Positions 47,558 to 55,513 are shown, counted from the stretch's first letter. The stretch is 64,000 bases of DNA from an uncultured Oscillospiraceae bacterium (GCA_944385415.1 CALWXC010000039.1:1-64000), one strand, 5' to 3'. Notes: generated by a model from the letters alone, not told the origin. Made by a program: numbers and translations.

Positions 47558-48856
47558 TCATTTCGCCATGGAAAATGCCAGATATACATCCTCACGGTTG
47601 ATATACTCGGTCCGAATCAAACCGGCTTGCCAAGGGTTTTGGGCAACCCGATCCCGGTTGTGGTCGATCTTTGCATCCAGTGCATCCAGGTATTTTCCAA
47701 TAAACGGCTCAAAGGAATTCTTCAACAGATCAGAAAGTTGCGTGCTGATACCTGCTTTCTCCATGTGCTCCGTCAGGGATTGGTATTGCTGGGCAAGATA
47801 AATACCCAGATCAGTGTCGCTCTCCTTCGTTTCATAGGTGTCCCACTCCGGCTTTTTAACCTGATTTGAAAGGTCCTTGGCATAGGAGGCTACAAATGCC
47901 AGATCATCGGCGCTGTATGGAGCGGAATCATTGACAGTCTGGACAGAAGACGATTCCACCGGCGATGCAGCGGCACTTTCCCGCAATTTGGCTGCCATAT
48001 AGCCGTCATCCTGCTTTAGCCATTGCTTGCTGGGATCGGTGATGTCCGCATAAATGTCGTTTTCCGCAAGGTATGCGCTGTATTGCTCCGCCTTGCCATC
48101 GATGGCCGCCAGAACACTCTCCCGCATATCCCCAGAGGCTCCTGCTTGTCCCAGTTCCTCATAAAACCCGCCGATGTTGGCAGCATAGGAATCTGCCAGT
48201 TCCTCCTTGGCCTTAGTGTACAAATCGTCCAGCGTCTGCATTTCCTGTTCCAGCTTATCCCCAGTGTACTGGGTTTGAATGCGGTCCTTCAACACCGCAT
48301 AGCGAGAGGCCAGATAGTCCACCTTTGTTTCAAAACGCTGTGCATTGTCGAAACGCAGGTCCATATTCAAGAAATCCTCCTGCACGCCCCGCCAGTCGAT
48401 TTCCTCTCCCAGCCCGTTTTCCTCCAGCTGGGCCCGGAATGCATCCAGGCTCTCCTGGCTGACCTGACCTTCTGTCATCAGCTTTACCGGTTTGGAGGGA
48501 TCCAGTTCAAAAGAATCCCCAATTTTGACAAAGTCCAGACGGTACTGCTTCATGTACTGATTCATCAGTGCATCTTCTTCGGTGTACTGTTCCTTCTCCG
48601 AAGCAGGGCGAAGATCTGCCGCCAAATCCAGTTTGGCATTGACCGGCGTAGCTTCCGGCACTTCCAGCACTTGCATCCGATTGGGCAGATAAGGATACGA
48701 GCCGCTCAGCTCTACCCGATCCCGATTTGTATTATTCGTCCTTGCCTGGGTCTGGGAACGGACCGCAGACCCGATCTGACTGCTCTGATGGAAGCCCATC
48801 TGGTTACTCCAGGCTGTTTTGAACCAAGGGTTTGTACCTATTTGACCGATATACAT
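47558..48856 (-). CDS. Hypothetical protein, unknown (432 aa)
   Basis: This 432-residue acidic, largely helical protein is not recognised. It begins MYIGQIGTNPWFKTAW, has RDRVELSGSYPYLPNRMQ near residue 45-62 and a long helical body with many Asp/Glu/Gln, ending LAFSMAK. There is no signal peptide or membrane helix. The start is three bases from the end of the preceding gene. It may be secreted or surface-located by a non-classical path, but nothing proves this. Confidence 0.6.
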   Translation of the reverse strand: MYIGQIGTNPWFKTAWSNQMGFHQSSQIGSAVRSQTQARTNNTNRDRVELSGSYPYLPNRMQVLEVPEATPVNAKLDLAADLRPASEKEQYTEEDALMNQYMKQYRLDFVKIGDSFELDPSKPVKLMTEGQVSQESLDAFRAQLEENGLGEEIDWRGVQEDFLNMDLRFDNAQRFETKVDYLASRYAVLKDRIQTQYTGDKLEQEMQTLDDLYTKAKEELADSYAANIGGFYEELGQAGASGDMRESVLAAIDGKAEQYSAYLAENDIYADITDPSKQWLKQDDGYMAAKLRESAAASPVESSSVQTVNDSAPYSADDLAFVASYAKDLSNQVKKPEWDTYETKESDTDLGIYLAQQYQSLTEHMEKAGISTQLSDLLKNSFEPFIGKYLDALDAKIDHNRDRVAQNPWQAGLIRTEYINREDVYLAFSMAK

Positions 48857-48859
48857 GGT

Positions 48860-49297
48860 TTATGCCTCCCGCAGAATGCCTTGCATCCACTGATCTTTAT
48901 ATAGTATTATCGGCCAAATAATGGAAAAGTTAAGATTCATCCGTGATGCGAGAATTTTAATGGGGCTGCTGCAAAATTTTGCAACAGCCCCATACGTGCT
49001 ATCATCGGCCATGGGGCCTTCCACGATATCGTAATCATGAGGCTTCCCCAACCGGCAGGCAACGATAAAATCCAACCACTCCTCCGACATCTCCGGAAAC
49101 TGCTTGATTTTCAGGCTGTCATCTAGCGTATAGCAATACTCATTCAAATATCCAACCCCATCAAAACGGATGGCCCAGCGAATGGCCTGTTCCGGGAACA
49201 GCGTGCAGTAAAAGCCAAAATAGAAATCCTTATTGTACTTTTGAATCCGGATTTCCGGAGACTCCACGATGGTTTTGCTTCTGCGATATAGGATCAT
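48860..49297 (-). pseudogene. C-terminally truncated DUF3990 protein gene
   Basis: The first 100 residues match DUF3990: MILYRRSKTIVESPEIRIQKYNKDFYFGFYCTLFPEQAIRWA...DFIVACRLGKPHDYDIVEGPMADD. DUF3990 proteins are ADP-ribosyltransferase-like. After MADD the expected IFNYVQNF... C-terminal part is missing and the frame runs through a terminator-like hairpin (48962-48992) into unrelated residues. It is therefore probably non-functional or strongly altered; the break may mark an old deletion. Confidence 0.7.
48962..48992. terminator. Terminator-like hairpin inside the DUF3990 remnant
   Basis: A 14-bp near-perfect stem GGGGCTG-x-TGCAAAA/TTTTGCA-x-CAGCCCC. It is unusual inside a reading frame and supports that the frame downstream is not genuine coding sequence. 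Confidence 0.6.
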
Positions 49298-49373
49298 GTC
49301 TTATCCTCCCGCATGTGGCCGTCTGTGCCTAAATTGTAGCCCACGAACCTATTTTCTGTCAAGATGAATGGCA

Positions 49374-49420
49374 GCAGTCAAAAAACAAACCGTCGGGGCC
49401 TGAATGCCCTGACGGTTTGC
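49374..49420 (-). terminator. Terminator of the element 2 recombinase
   Basis: A stem with CAAACCGTC/GACGGTTTG arms (49386-49394 with 49411-49419) plus an inner GGC/GCC, followed on the minus strand by TTTTTTGAC. It abuts the recombinase stop codon. Confidence 0.85.
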
Positions 49421-50946
49421 TATAGGTTCCAGATGATCTGTATGCTGCCATCTTTCCGGATCAGGATCTTATGTATCACAATCATGGCAACGGCCTTCTT
49501 TCGCTGGTAGTCAGCGGTTTGCCAGGAGTTTGCCAGATTGATCACAACATCCGTTTCCTCTTTCCGGCTGCTTAACTCCTCCATCCGTGCATACAGAGTC
49601 AGACGGTCCTGCTTGAGCTGCGTTGCCTTCTGGTTGGCAATGGTCAGAAGCGCATCATTGAATCCACCGGTCAGCATCGTGTCCAGCAACTGCTTTTCCT
49701 GCTGCTCGATCGCCTTGATCTTCAGCTTCAGATCATTGATTTCCCCACGTTCCACGTTTCGGCTGTGATGCCCGGTTTGCTTCAGATCTGCCAGTTTTTC
49801 CGCAATGCACTCGTCAACCATATTCTCCAGATCCTCCGCATAGACCGAACCCTGTGGGCCGGGACAGATCTTCTTATGAGATTTGCCAGTACAGTTGAAG
49901 TACCGCCGTACCTCACCGGATTGCGTGGGCTTTCCCTTGATGGTGGTCATGGTATGTCCGCACTGCTCGCATATCACTTTCCCAGCCAGCCAGCTGGTGG
50001 GGTTGCTGTAGCTGTTGGTGATTTGTCGGTTCTTCTCCAGCTTTCTCTGGCATTTGAGCCAGATATCGGAACCCACCAGACCGGGATGGGTCAGCAACAC
50101 CAGCTTCATGTCCGACCAGTCGGAATTGGCAGAATCGTGCTTGGTGTGGCCGTACAGCTGGGCCCCATACTCCCCGGTGAACAGAGAGAGGTCTGTGGTA
50201 ATCTGTGTTCCATGCCTGTCGTAATAGTCGTAAATATCAGAATCGGCTCTGACGTAGATGGGATTTCTCAGCAGCGTGGAAAGCTTTGCTGTGGTCCAGT
50301 GGCTTTCGTTCACTGGCTGCTTGCCCTCCGCAATCAGAAGATCCTGTAATCTCCTCAGCGACATAGTTTCCTGCGCATAGACTTCGAAGATATATCGCAC
50401 CTGCTCGGCCTCGGCAGGAATGGGATTGAGCTTTTTTGTTTTGACATTGTGGATGATGGCAGGCACCAATTCAAATCCATACGGTCTGCGGCCTCCCATA
50501 TAGAAACCCATCTCGCTGCGGTGCGCATAGGCCTGGGTAACACGATTGATAATGGAAGTCCGCTCAAATTCCGCAAATACCATCAGGATCTTAACAATCA
50601 GTTCCCCATAGGGAGAAGAGGTGTCAAATGATTCCTGAGAGGATACAAACTCCACTTTATGTTCCTTGAATTCTTGCAGGATATTCATAAAGTCAGACAG
50701 AGAGCGGCTGATTCGGTCCAGCTTATAGACGATGACCTTGCTGACTTTCCCCTGGCGGACTAGCTTCATCATATTCTGAAAGCCATCTCGATTGATATTA
50801 CCGCCAGAAAAGCCATTGTCTACAAAAATCTCGACCTTTTCGCCCCGTTCCTCGGGTTTCATCATCATTTTGCAGTATTCAATCTGCGTCTCACAGCTGA
50901 TGCTGTTTTCCCGCTCTACTGATTTGCGTGCATACAGAACGATCAT
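49420..50946 (-). CDS. Large serine recombinase (element 2)
   Basis: This 508-residue protein has the catalytic domain with nucleophile Ser9 in MIVLYARKSVE and YKLDRISRSLSDF, a Recombinase domain (about 160-270), a zinc ribbon (CEQCG...FNC...C, about 330-375) and a coiled coil (about 400-460). It is clearly different in sequence from the element 1 enzyme. The ATG at 50946 follows GGAGGTG. All active-site parts look intact. It lies in the middle of element 2 rather than near an end, which is unusual and could mean element 2 is composite. Confidence 0.93.
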   Translation of the reverse strand: MIVLYARKSVERENSISCETQIEYCKMMMKPEERGEKVEIFVDNGFSGGNINRDGFQNMMKLVRQGKVSKVIVYKLDRISRSLSDFMNILQEFKEHKVEFVSSQESFDTSSPYGELIVKILMVFAEFERTSIINRVTQAYAHRSEMGFYMGGRRPYGFELVPAIIHNVKTKKLNPIPAEAEQVRYIFEVYAQETMSLRRLQDLLIAEGKQPVNESHWTTAKLSTLLRNPIYVRADSDIYDYYDRHGTQITTDLSLFTGEYGAQLYGHTKHDSANSDWSDMKLVLLTHPGLVGSDIWLKCQRKLEKNRQITNSYSNPTSWLAGKVICEQCGHTMTTIKGKPTQSGEVRRYFNCTGKSHKKICPGPQGSVYAEDLENMVDECIAEKLADLKQTGHHSRNVERGEINDLKLKIKAIEQQEKQLLDTMLTGGFNDALLTIANQKATQLKQDRLTLYARMEELSSRKEETDVVINLANSWQTADYQRKKAVAMIVIHKILIRKDGSIQIIWNL

Positions 50947-50984
50947 ATAGGACACCTCCTCTCCTGCTCATAGAATGATTTTGC

Positions 50985-51137
50985 TCAGGCCGGCATTTTT
51001 GTTCCCTTGGCCAATACGTGGGTCAGTTCCTCCATCATCTTCTCCTTATGGATCTGATCTTCCTGGGGAAGTGTAATATGCTCCACCCGATGCCTGACTG
51101 ATTTGACATCAGTATACTCTTCCAGCAGCTTTGCCAT
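50985..51137 (-). CDS. Small basic/acidic helical protein (50 aa) upstream of the recombinase
   Basis: MAKLLEEYTDVKSVRHRVEH...LTHVLAKGTKMPA, 50 residues, no membrane helix, not recognised. AGGAGGTG stands six bases before the ATG. It lies between a 235-residue unknown gene and the recombinase, in one leftward operon. Like the 71-residue gene of element 1 it is a candidate accessory or directionality protein; no motif proves it. Confidence 0.65.
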   Translation of the reverse strand: MAKLLEEYTDVKSVRHRVEHITLPQEDQIHKEKMMEELTHVLAKGTKMPA

Positions 51138-51148
51138 CTCAACACCTC

Positions 51149-51856
51149 CTAAATTGCCCCGCACAGAGGGGTGTGGTTGGAATCAAGATCGACTCCGTCC
51201 GTTACCACAATATGCGTAAAATCACAGCATATTTCATGGTTAAGCAAGGTTAAAATGCCCTGTTTTGTGTAAGGAAAGAAACAACTGATCAGCATAGGTG
51301 GCATGACCTGATGTTCCTGTCGTCTGTACTGCCGGTCGTAGTAACAACACTGTTTGACAACTCCTTGTCCCTCCTTGTAGTAGGCCAATTCTACATAGAT
51401 TGACCGATGGAGCTTATTTTTCAGACGTGTGCGTAACCGAATCGGCAGGTCATTGTGACGCTCCCCTTCTCCTACCATAATCAGAAAGCGGTATTTGCGG
51501 TTTTTCTGCTCTGCTTTTTTCTGGATATAGGCATCCATCGGCAAGCCGGTGTTTTCATCCAAGGTATATATGACGCCATAGAATTTTTTGTCCAGCTCAG
51601 CTTCAATGACTGATAGCAGCTGTTCCGCCGAAAATTGGATGGTTCGGAGCATTTTAGGTCTGGCACTATACCGTGCAGGCCCCGCCCGTCCCTGATTGCG
51701 ATCCAGATAGAAGCAGTCCTGTATGGTACAGTATGAATCGTGGAGTTGCACGGACAGGAAAACTACTCTGCCATGACGAGTTTTAAAGATTGTCCGAAAT
51801 TGATCATCGTTTCCGCTACTGTGATCCAATTGCATGGTTAAAATACTTTTCTGCAT
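51149..51856 (-). CDS. Hypothetical protein of element 2 (235 aa)
   Basis: This 235-residue basic soluble protein is not recognised. It starts MQKSILTMQLDHSSGNDDQFRTIFK and has several Tyr-rich segments (VELAYYKEGQGVVKQCCYYDRQYRR) and a beta-rich feel. No catalytic motif is evident. The chosen ATG at 51856 follows GAGGTG. It ends 11 bases before the 50-residue gene, so it is likely in the same operon as the recombinase. Confidence 0.65.
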   Translation of the reverse strand: MQKSILTMQLDHSSGNDDQFRTIFKTRHGRVVFLSVQLHDSYCTIQDCFYLDRNQGRAGPARYSARPKMLRTIQFSAEQLLSVIEAELDKKFYGVIYTLDENTGLPMDAYIQKKAEQKNRKYRFLIMVGEGERHNDLPIRLRTRLKNKLHRSIYVELAYYKEGQGVVKQCCYYDRQYRRQEHQVMPPMLISCFFPYTKQGILTLLNHEICCDFTHIVVTDGVDLDSNHTPLCGAI

Positions 51857-51919
51857 GATACTCACCTCACAAAGAGGATATATATCCGTTTTGTGGGATG
51901 ATTCGGCCGCTGCCGATCA

Positions 51920-52333
51920 TTATTCCAGCAAAGCATCGTTGTCCTCATGAATGACCAAACCATCCTTGCAGTTCCGCGCACGGAATCTTGCTGCGATATC
52001 CTCCTCAGAAAAACCGCAGGCAAGCAAATGTGCAAGTATCTTCTGCGGCAGCTCCTCCATAGAGGCAATCAGGACCGTTCTGGGGAGATTCCCAAGTGGC
52101 TCTGACACGATCCCCGCCTGGCAGAGCTCTTTCATAATATCCCTCGCCCGATTTCCCATGAAAAATTGGGATTTAAGGCCACTGATTGTAAGCCTATCCC
52201 GCCCCAGCGCCCATATGACTACCTCTGCAAACTCTTTCTGTTCCTTTGTAATCACTTGTCTTTTCAGCATCCCATCCGATGCAGCTGCTCCCTCAGGCTC
52301 CGCTTCCGTACATACCTCTGGTATGATATTCAT
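51920..52333 (-). CDS. FtsK-gamma-like winged-helix protein
   Basis: This 137-residue protein contains, at about 30-95, QKEFAEVVIWALGRDRLTISGLKSQFFMGNRARDIMKELCQAGIVSE...PRTVLIASMEEL, matching the FtsK gamma DNA-binding winged helix (the KOPS-reading domain) but without any motor domain. The C-terminus adds a small helical extension. It may bind DNA at element or host sites. Its start is uncertain: the ATG at 52333 overlaps the previous gene by 41 bases, and an internal ATG at 52270 is possible. Confidence 0.7.
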   Translation of the reverse strand: MNIIPEVCTEAEPEGAAASDGMLKRQVITKEQKEFAEVVIWALGRDRLTISGLKSQFFMGNRARDIMKELCQAGIVSEPLGNLPRTVLIASMEELPQKILAHLLACGFSEEDIAARFRARNCKDGLVIHEDNDALLE

Positions 52334-52676
52334 GCAAATCTTCTTCTGTTTCTGTCGCTTTCCTGCGCTTGGTCAATACACTCTCAATAAATTTGATCGT
52401 ATATCCTCCAGCTCTTGCGATTTTCGCACGCTCTCGACGCTCTGGAGTCTGACTGACCAGATCCGCAATATAGTCCGGACGATACAGTCTCATCGGACAT
52501 TCAATCTTATCGCCACGGAAATACTTGAATAACTTCAGCATGGCATCCCGTCCAATCAGCCCATAGAGCTCCAGATAACTGTCATTCAGCGCTTCTGACT
52601 CGTTTCCTTCCACACGAAACGCCTCATAAACACCTTCCTCATTCAAATTATCCAGATCAATCGTCATAGTAGTCAC
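52293..52676 (-). CDS. Mor/phage-regulator-like DNA-binding protein
   Basis: This 127-residue protein has an acidic N-terminal part (IDLDNLNEEGVYEAFRVEG) and a C-terminal part with LKLFKYFRGDKIECPMRLYRPDYIADLVSQTPERRERAKIARAGGYTIKFIESVLTKRRK, resembling middle-operon (Mor) regulators of phage type. The GTG at 52676 is used because GGGGAGGTG stands just upstream; ATG at 52667 is the alternative. It would regulate element 2 genes. Family match moderate. Confidence 0.6.
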   Translation of the reverse strand: MTTMTIDLDNLNEEGVYEAFRVEGNESEALNDSYLELYGLIGRDAMLKLFKYFRGDKIECPMRLYRPDYIADLVSQTPERRERAKIARAGGYTIKFIESVLTKRRKATETEEDLHEYHTRGMYGSGA

Positions 52677-52712
52677 ATTAGCACCTCCCCTGCTACATCC
52701 TGAAATACACCA

Positions 52713-52742
52713 ATTATAGCGGTTGCTGCATTCGTATATCAA
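52713..52742 (-). promoter_or_regulatory. Promoter of the Mor-like/FtsK-gamma/recombinase operon
   Basis: Minus-strand TTGATA (52737-52742) and TATAAT (52713-52718) are 18 bases apart. Confidence 0.65.
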
Positions 52743-52981
52743 ATCATGTCAGGGAACGTTTTTATCCCCTTTTTTGGCTCCTTTTTAGGAACCTTATAAC
52801 GGTGCTTTTTATTCCTTAGCTTGACACATGACGTACACATACTTGTGACCTCCAAATAAAAGGATAACCCAGAGAGCAAGAGCTCCCTGGGCTTCGTAGT
52901 TATAATATACAGATTAAGATGAGGCAGATTCGGATCAGAACGCTTTTGATTGATCAGTGCGGCATAACCCCTCATAACCCC
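52743..52981. other. Divergent spacer in element 2
   Basis: No gene seen. A hairpin with CCCAG...CTGGG arms lies at 52868-52891. The rest shows no clear structure. Confidence 0.35.
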
Positions 52982-53010
52982 TTGAACCTGAGACAATGAT
53001 GGGGTATAAT
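52982..53010 (+). promoter_or_regulatory. Promoter of the AAA ATPase gene
   Basis: TTGAAC (52982-52987) and TATAAT (53005-53010) are 17 bases apart. Confidence 0.75.
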
Positions 53011-53031
53011 AAAAACAACAGGAGGTGCAAC

Positions 53032-54843
53032 ATGGACGAGCGAAAGAGACAGGAAATGATTCTGGAATTAGAGCGACAGATTGCAGATCTGCCGATTGGG
53101 TATATCTCAAAGAAAACGATCAATGGCAAGGTTCAATACTATCACCAGTGGACAGAGAACGGAAAAAAGCGCAGCCAATACCTTCGAAATGGAGAAATGG
53201 AACCACTGCGGGAACAGATCGAACAGCGCAAGATCCTGCAAGCGCAGTTGAAAGAGTTGCGTTCTGGAATGCCAAAAGTACGTCAGCCTAATCTGAATTT
53301 TGAAACCAATGTGATCGTTGGGACGGGATTGGAGGCCATGTCACAGGGGGTCAAAAACTGGGGCCTCCGTGACTGCTTTGACCAGATGGAAGGATATCTC
53401 TATGGGAAGGAGTATGACCGGGTTTGTCTAGTCTTTGGTCTGCGCCGAACCGGTAAGACCACCATGATTCGTCAGGCAATTGGCAGAATGACAAAAGAGA
53501 ATTTGAGCCGTGCTGCCTACATCAAAGCCCGCAAAGGTGACAACATGGCGATGATGAACCGGGATCTCAAGAAGCTGTTCGATGCCGGATTCCGATATGT
53601 GTTCATTGATGAAGTCACTTTAATGGAGGATTTTATTGACTCGGCGGCACTCTTTTCTGATGTATTTGCTACCATGGGAATGAAAATTGTCCTCTCAGGA
53701 ACCGATTCTCTTGGTTTCTGGCTGGCAATGGATCAGGAATTGTATGATCGGGCAAAGCCCATCCATACGACCTTTATCCCGTACCGTGAATACAGCCGCT
53801 TGCTTGGAATTAACAGTATCGACGAGTATATTCGTTACGGTGGTACACTGCGTGCAGGTGAGCTAGCCTTCGATGACCAAGATGTGAATGCTCAGGATGC
53901 GTCCTTTCGGGATGATGAATCCACCCGAAGATACATTGACACAGCAATTTGCAGAAACATCCAACATTCTCTTGCCTGCTATGAAGCGGGCGGTCACTTC
54001 CGACACCTGCACTCTCTGTATGAGGCTGGAGAACTGACCAGTGCCATCAACCGAATCATTGAAGATATGAACCATCGGTTTTTAATCTCTGTGTTGACAG
54101 ATGATTTTCGCTCACATGATCTACGGCTCACTGCCGCGAATCTTCGGAAAGAGCGGAATCCTGAAAAGCGCACGGATGTATTGGACCATATTGATACCCA
54201 AGCTGTTACTCAACGCTTGATGGAGCTACTGGATATTCGTAACAAAGAAGAGCAATCCATCGGCATCACATCGTCCCACATCACAGAAATCAAACAGTAT
54301 CTCTCCGCATTGGAGTTAATTGTAGACTGCCCCATCGAAACCGCCGAGCCTGGAACGAAGCCATTGGAACACATTCTCTTCACACAGCCTGGGATGCGGT
54401 ACTGTCAGGCACAGGCGCTCGTACACGCACTGCTAAAGGACCCGCAGTTCTCAGCACTCAGCGAATATGAAAAAACTCAGGTTACAGATCGCATTCTCGA
54501 AGAAGTTCGTGGCCGGATGATGGAAGATATTGTACTCCTGGAAACCATGAAGGCAGCCGACAAGAATCACCGTGTTTTCAAATTGCAATTTGAGGCCGGC
54601 GAATTTGATATGGTCATCTATGATCAAAAAGAAAACTGCTGTGAGATTTTTGAAATCAAACACAGCAGTGAACAGGTCCCCCTTCAATACAGGCATCTCA
54701 TTGACGAGGACAAATGCCGGAGAACAGAACGGCGGTTTGGTCCAATCCAGAGGCGATATGTCCTCTATCGAGGTGAGGATATTCAATTGGAAAACGGGGT
54801 GCAGTATCGAAACGTAGAAGCATTCTTGAAAGGACTTCGATAA
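53032..54843 (+). CDS. AAA family ATPase with C-terminal DUF4143-like/nuclease-like domain
   Basis: This 603-residue protein has an N-terminal coiled segment, a P-loop GLRRTGKTTMIRQA (Walker A, about 135-148), a Walker B RYVFIDEVTLMEDF (about 184-197), sensor-like VLSGTDSLGF, and a C-terminal region with FDMVIYDQKENCCEIFEIKHS (about 535-555), like the PD-(D/E)xK-type pattern of AAA_14/DUF4143 proteins. These are widespread, mobile ATPases of unclear function, sometimes linked to toxin-antitoxin or defence. It has its own promoter and a clear Shine-Dalgarno (GGAGGTG). It is the rightmost intact gene of element 2. Confidence 0.85.
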   Translation: MDERKRQEMILELERQIADLPIGYISKKTINGKVQYYHQWTENGKKRSQYLRNGEMEPLREQIEQRKILQAQLKELRSGMPKVRQPNLNFETNVIVGTGLEAMSQGVKNWGLRDCFDQMEGYLYGKEYDRVCLVFGLRRTGKTTMIRQAIGRMTKENLSRAAYIKARKGDNMAMMNRDLKKLFDAGFRYVFIDEVTLMEDFIDSAALFSDVFATMGMKIVLSGTDSLGFWLAMDQELYDRAKPIHTTFIPYREYSRLLGINSIDEYIRYGGTLRAGELAFDDQDVNAQDASFRDDESTRRYIDTAICRNIQHSLACYEAGGHFRHLHSLYEAGELTSAINRIIEDMNHRFLISVLTDDFRSHDLRLTAANLRKERNPEKRTDVLDHIDTQAVTQRLMELLDIRNKEEQSIGITSSHITEIKQYLSALELIVDCPIETAEPGTKPLEHILFTQPGMRYCQAQALVHALLKDPQFSALSEYEKTQVTDRILEEVRGRMMEDIVLLETMKAADKNHRVFKLQFEAGEFDMVIYDQKENCCEIFEIKHSSEQVPLQYRHLIDEDKCRRTERRFGPIQRRYVLYRGEDIQLENGVQYRNVEAFLKGLR

Positions 54844-55315
54844 GCTGCGCATGGCATGTACCTCCGTTGTAGTCCAGCACATCTGTGAAGCCTCAGTCCA
54901 TCTGGTAGGCCTCGCCAGGCGCTGTGATGTAACGGCACCCTCGGTTTCCTTGGGGTGCGACCTATTGCTGCTTGGCCGGGATGAGATGCTCTGCTCCTGG
55001 CACCAGACCGCCGCCATTCTGGAGGCCGGAGAGATCTCTCAGGAGGACTATAACCGCTGGCGTTACCACTATCCCGAATTTGATACATCCCAAAATCAAG
55101 ATAGGGCTCAGCAGCAATGGCTTTGGCAATAGCATCATTTTTGCCACAATGATCATGCTTCAATTTTTGAGTTTTCCAGTTTTATCCTTTATAATAATTC
55201 TATATGGGCCTTTACGCTACCAAGGTAGCCGTGTGGGGGGATTCCTGTGCGATTTTTAATGAGTTAGGAAGGTATTAAAAATAAAGTACCCTCTACTTAA
55301 ATTGCCCGTTTCGGT
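54844..55315 (+). other. Decayed right end of element 2
   Basis: No intact gene is credible. A 94-residue frame (54851-55132) ends in ILEAGEISQEDYNRWRYHYPEFD, which looks like a genuine C-terminal fragment of a small protein of unknown family, without an own start signal. The last 180 bases are AT-rich and lead into the attachment arm ACTTAA (55295-55300). Confidence 0.45.
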
Positions 55316-55322
55316 GAAGCGA
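55316..55322. repeat. Right attachment core of element 2
   Basis: GAAGCGA, identical to 46058-46064, followed by the last codons of cotJC. Confidence 0.8.
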
Positions 55323-55390
55323 TGCAGCTGCTCCGGGAAAAGCTGGACCAGAAAAACATTTATTTTATGAACCCTGCCATCGATTTATAA
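55323..55390 (+). CDS. cotJC: cotJC segment 3 of 3 (C-terminal codons)
   Basis: After the core the frame reads (E-A-)MQLLREKLDQKNIYFMNPAIDL-stop. This is the expected CotJC C-terminus, which in other clostridia reads ...EALRxVQExLDSKNxYxFNPSFD. It has no start of its own and is followed six bases later by a strong terminator, as befits the true end of the cotJ operon. Joined to segments 1 and 2 it gives 199 codons (193 + 336 + 68 bases) in one frame, 198 residues. Confidence 0.9.
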
Positions 55391-55395
55391 GCAAC

Positions 55396-55440
55396 AAAAA
55401 ACACGGGAGCCTTGCCGGTATGGCAACTCCCGTGTTTTTA
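55396..55440 (+). terminator. Terminator of the cotJ operon
   Basis: A 13-bp stem AAAAACACGGGAG/CTCCCGTGTTTTT (about 55397-55409 with 55427-55439) with an inner TTGCC/GGCAA stem. It follows cotJC segment 3 directly and may also serve the convergent FUSC gene. Confidence 0.9.
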
Positions 55441-55513
55441 TTGTATGAATTATGGCTGTTTATAAAAGGGTGCTGCTACACATAGACAGCTTAATTTTAA
55501 TACCATTCTGATT

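Larger units (their letters stand above)
46058..55315. mobile_element. Element 2: 9.3-kb serine-recombinase element inserted in cotJC
   Basis: A second insertion interrupts cotJC between the RFGEA and MQLLREKL codons. Its ends share GAAGCGA (46058-46064 and 55316-55322) within a 13-base stretch with one mismatch. Contents: an SprA-related protein, two unknown proteins, a truncated DUF3990 gene, a large serine recombinase with a 50-residue companion, a 235-residue unknown protein, FtsK-gamma-like and Mor-like DNA-binding proteins, an AAA ATPase, and about 470 bases of apparently decayed sequence at the right end. Confidence 0.85.

Noticed and set aside
40909-55322. A single 14-kb prophage or integrative element inserted in cotJC.
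   Set aside because: The middle cotJC segment (45729-46064) lies between the two recombinase regions, and each region has its own border repeats, so there are two elements.
40728-55390. The three cotJC pieces as separate paralogues or random duplicates.
   Set aside because: They do not overlap, are in order and orientation, and join in frame at short repeats to one normal-length protein followed by the operon terminator.
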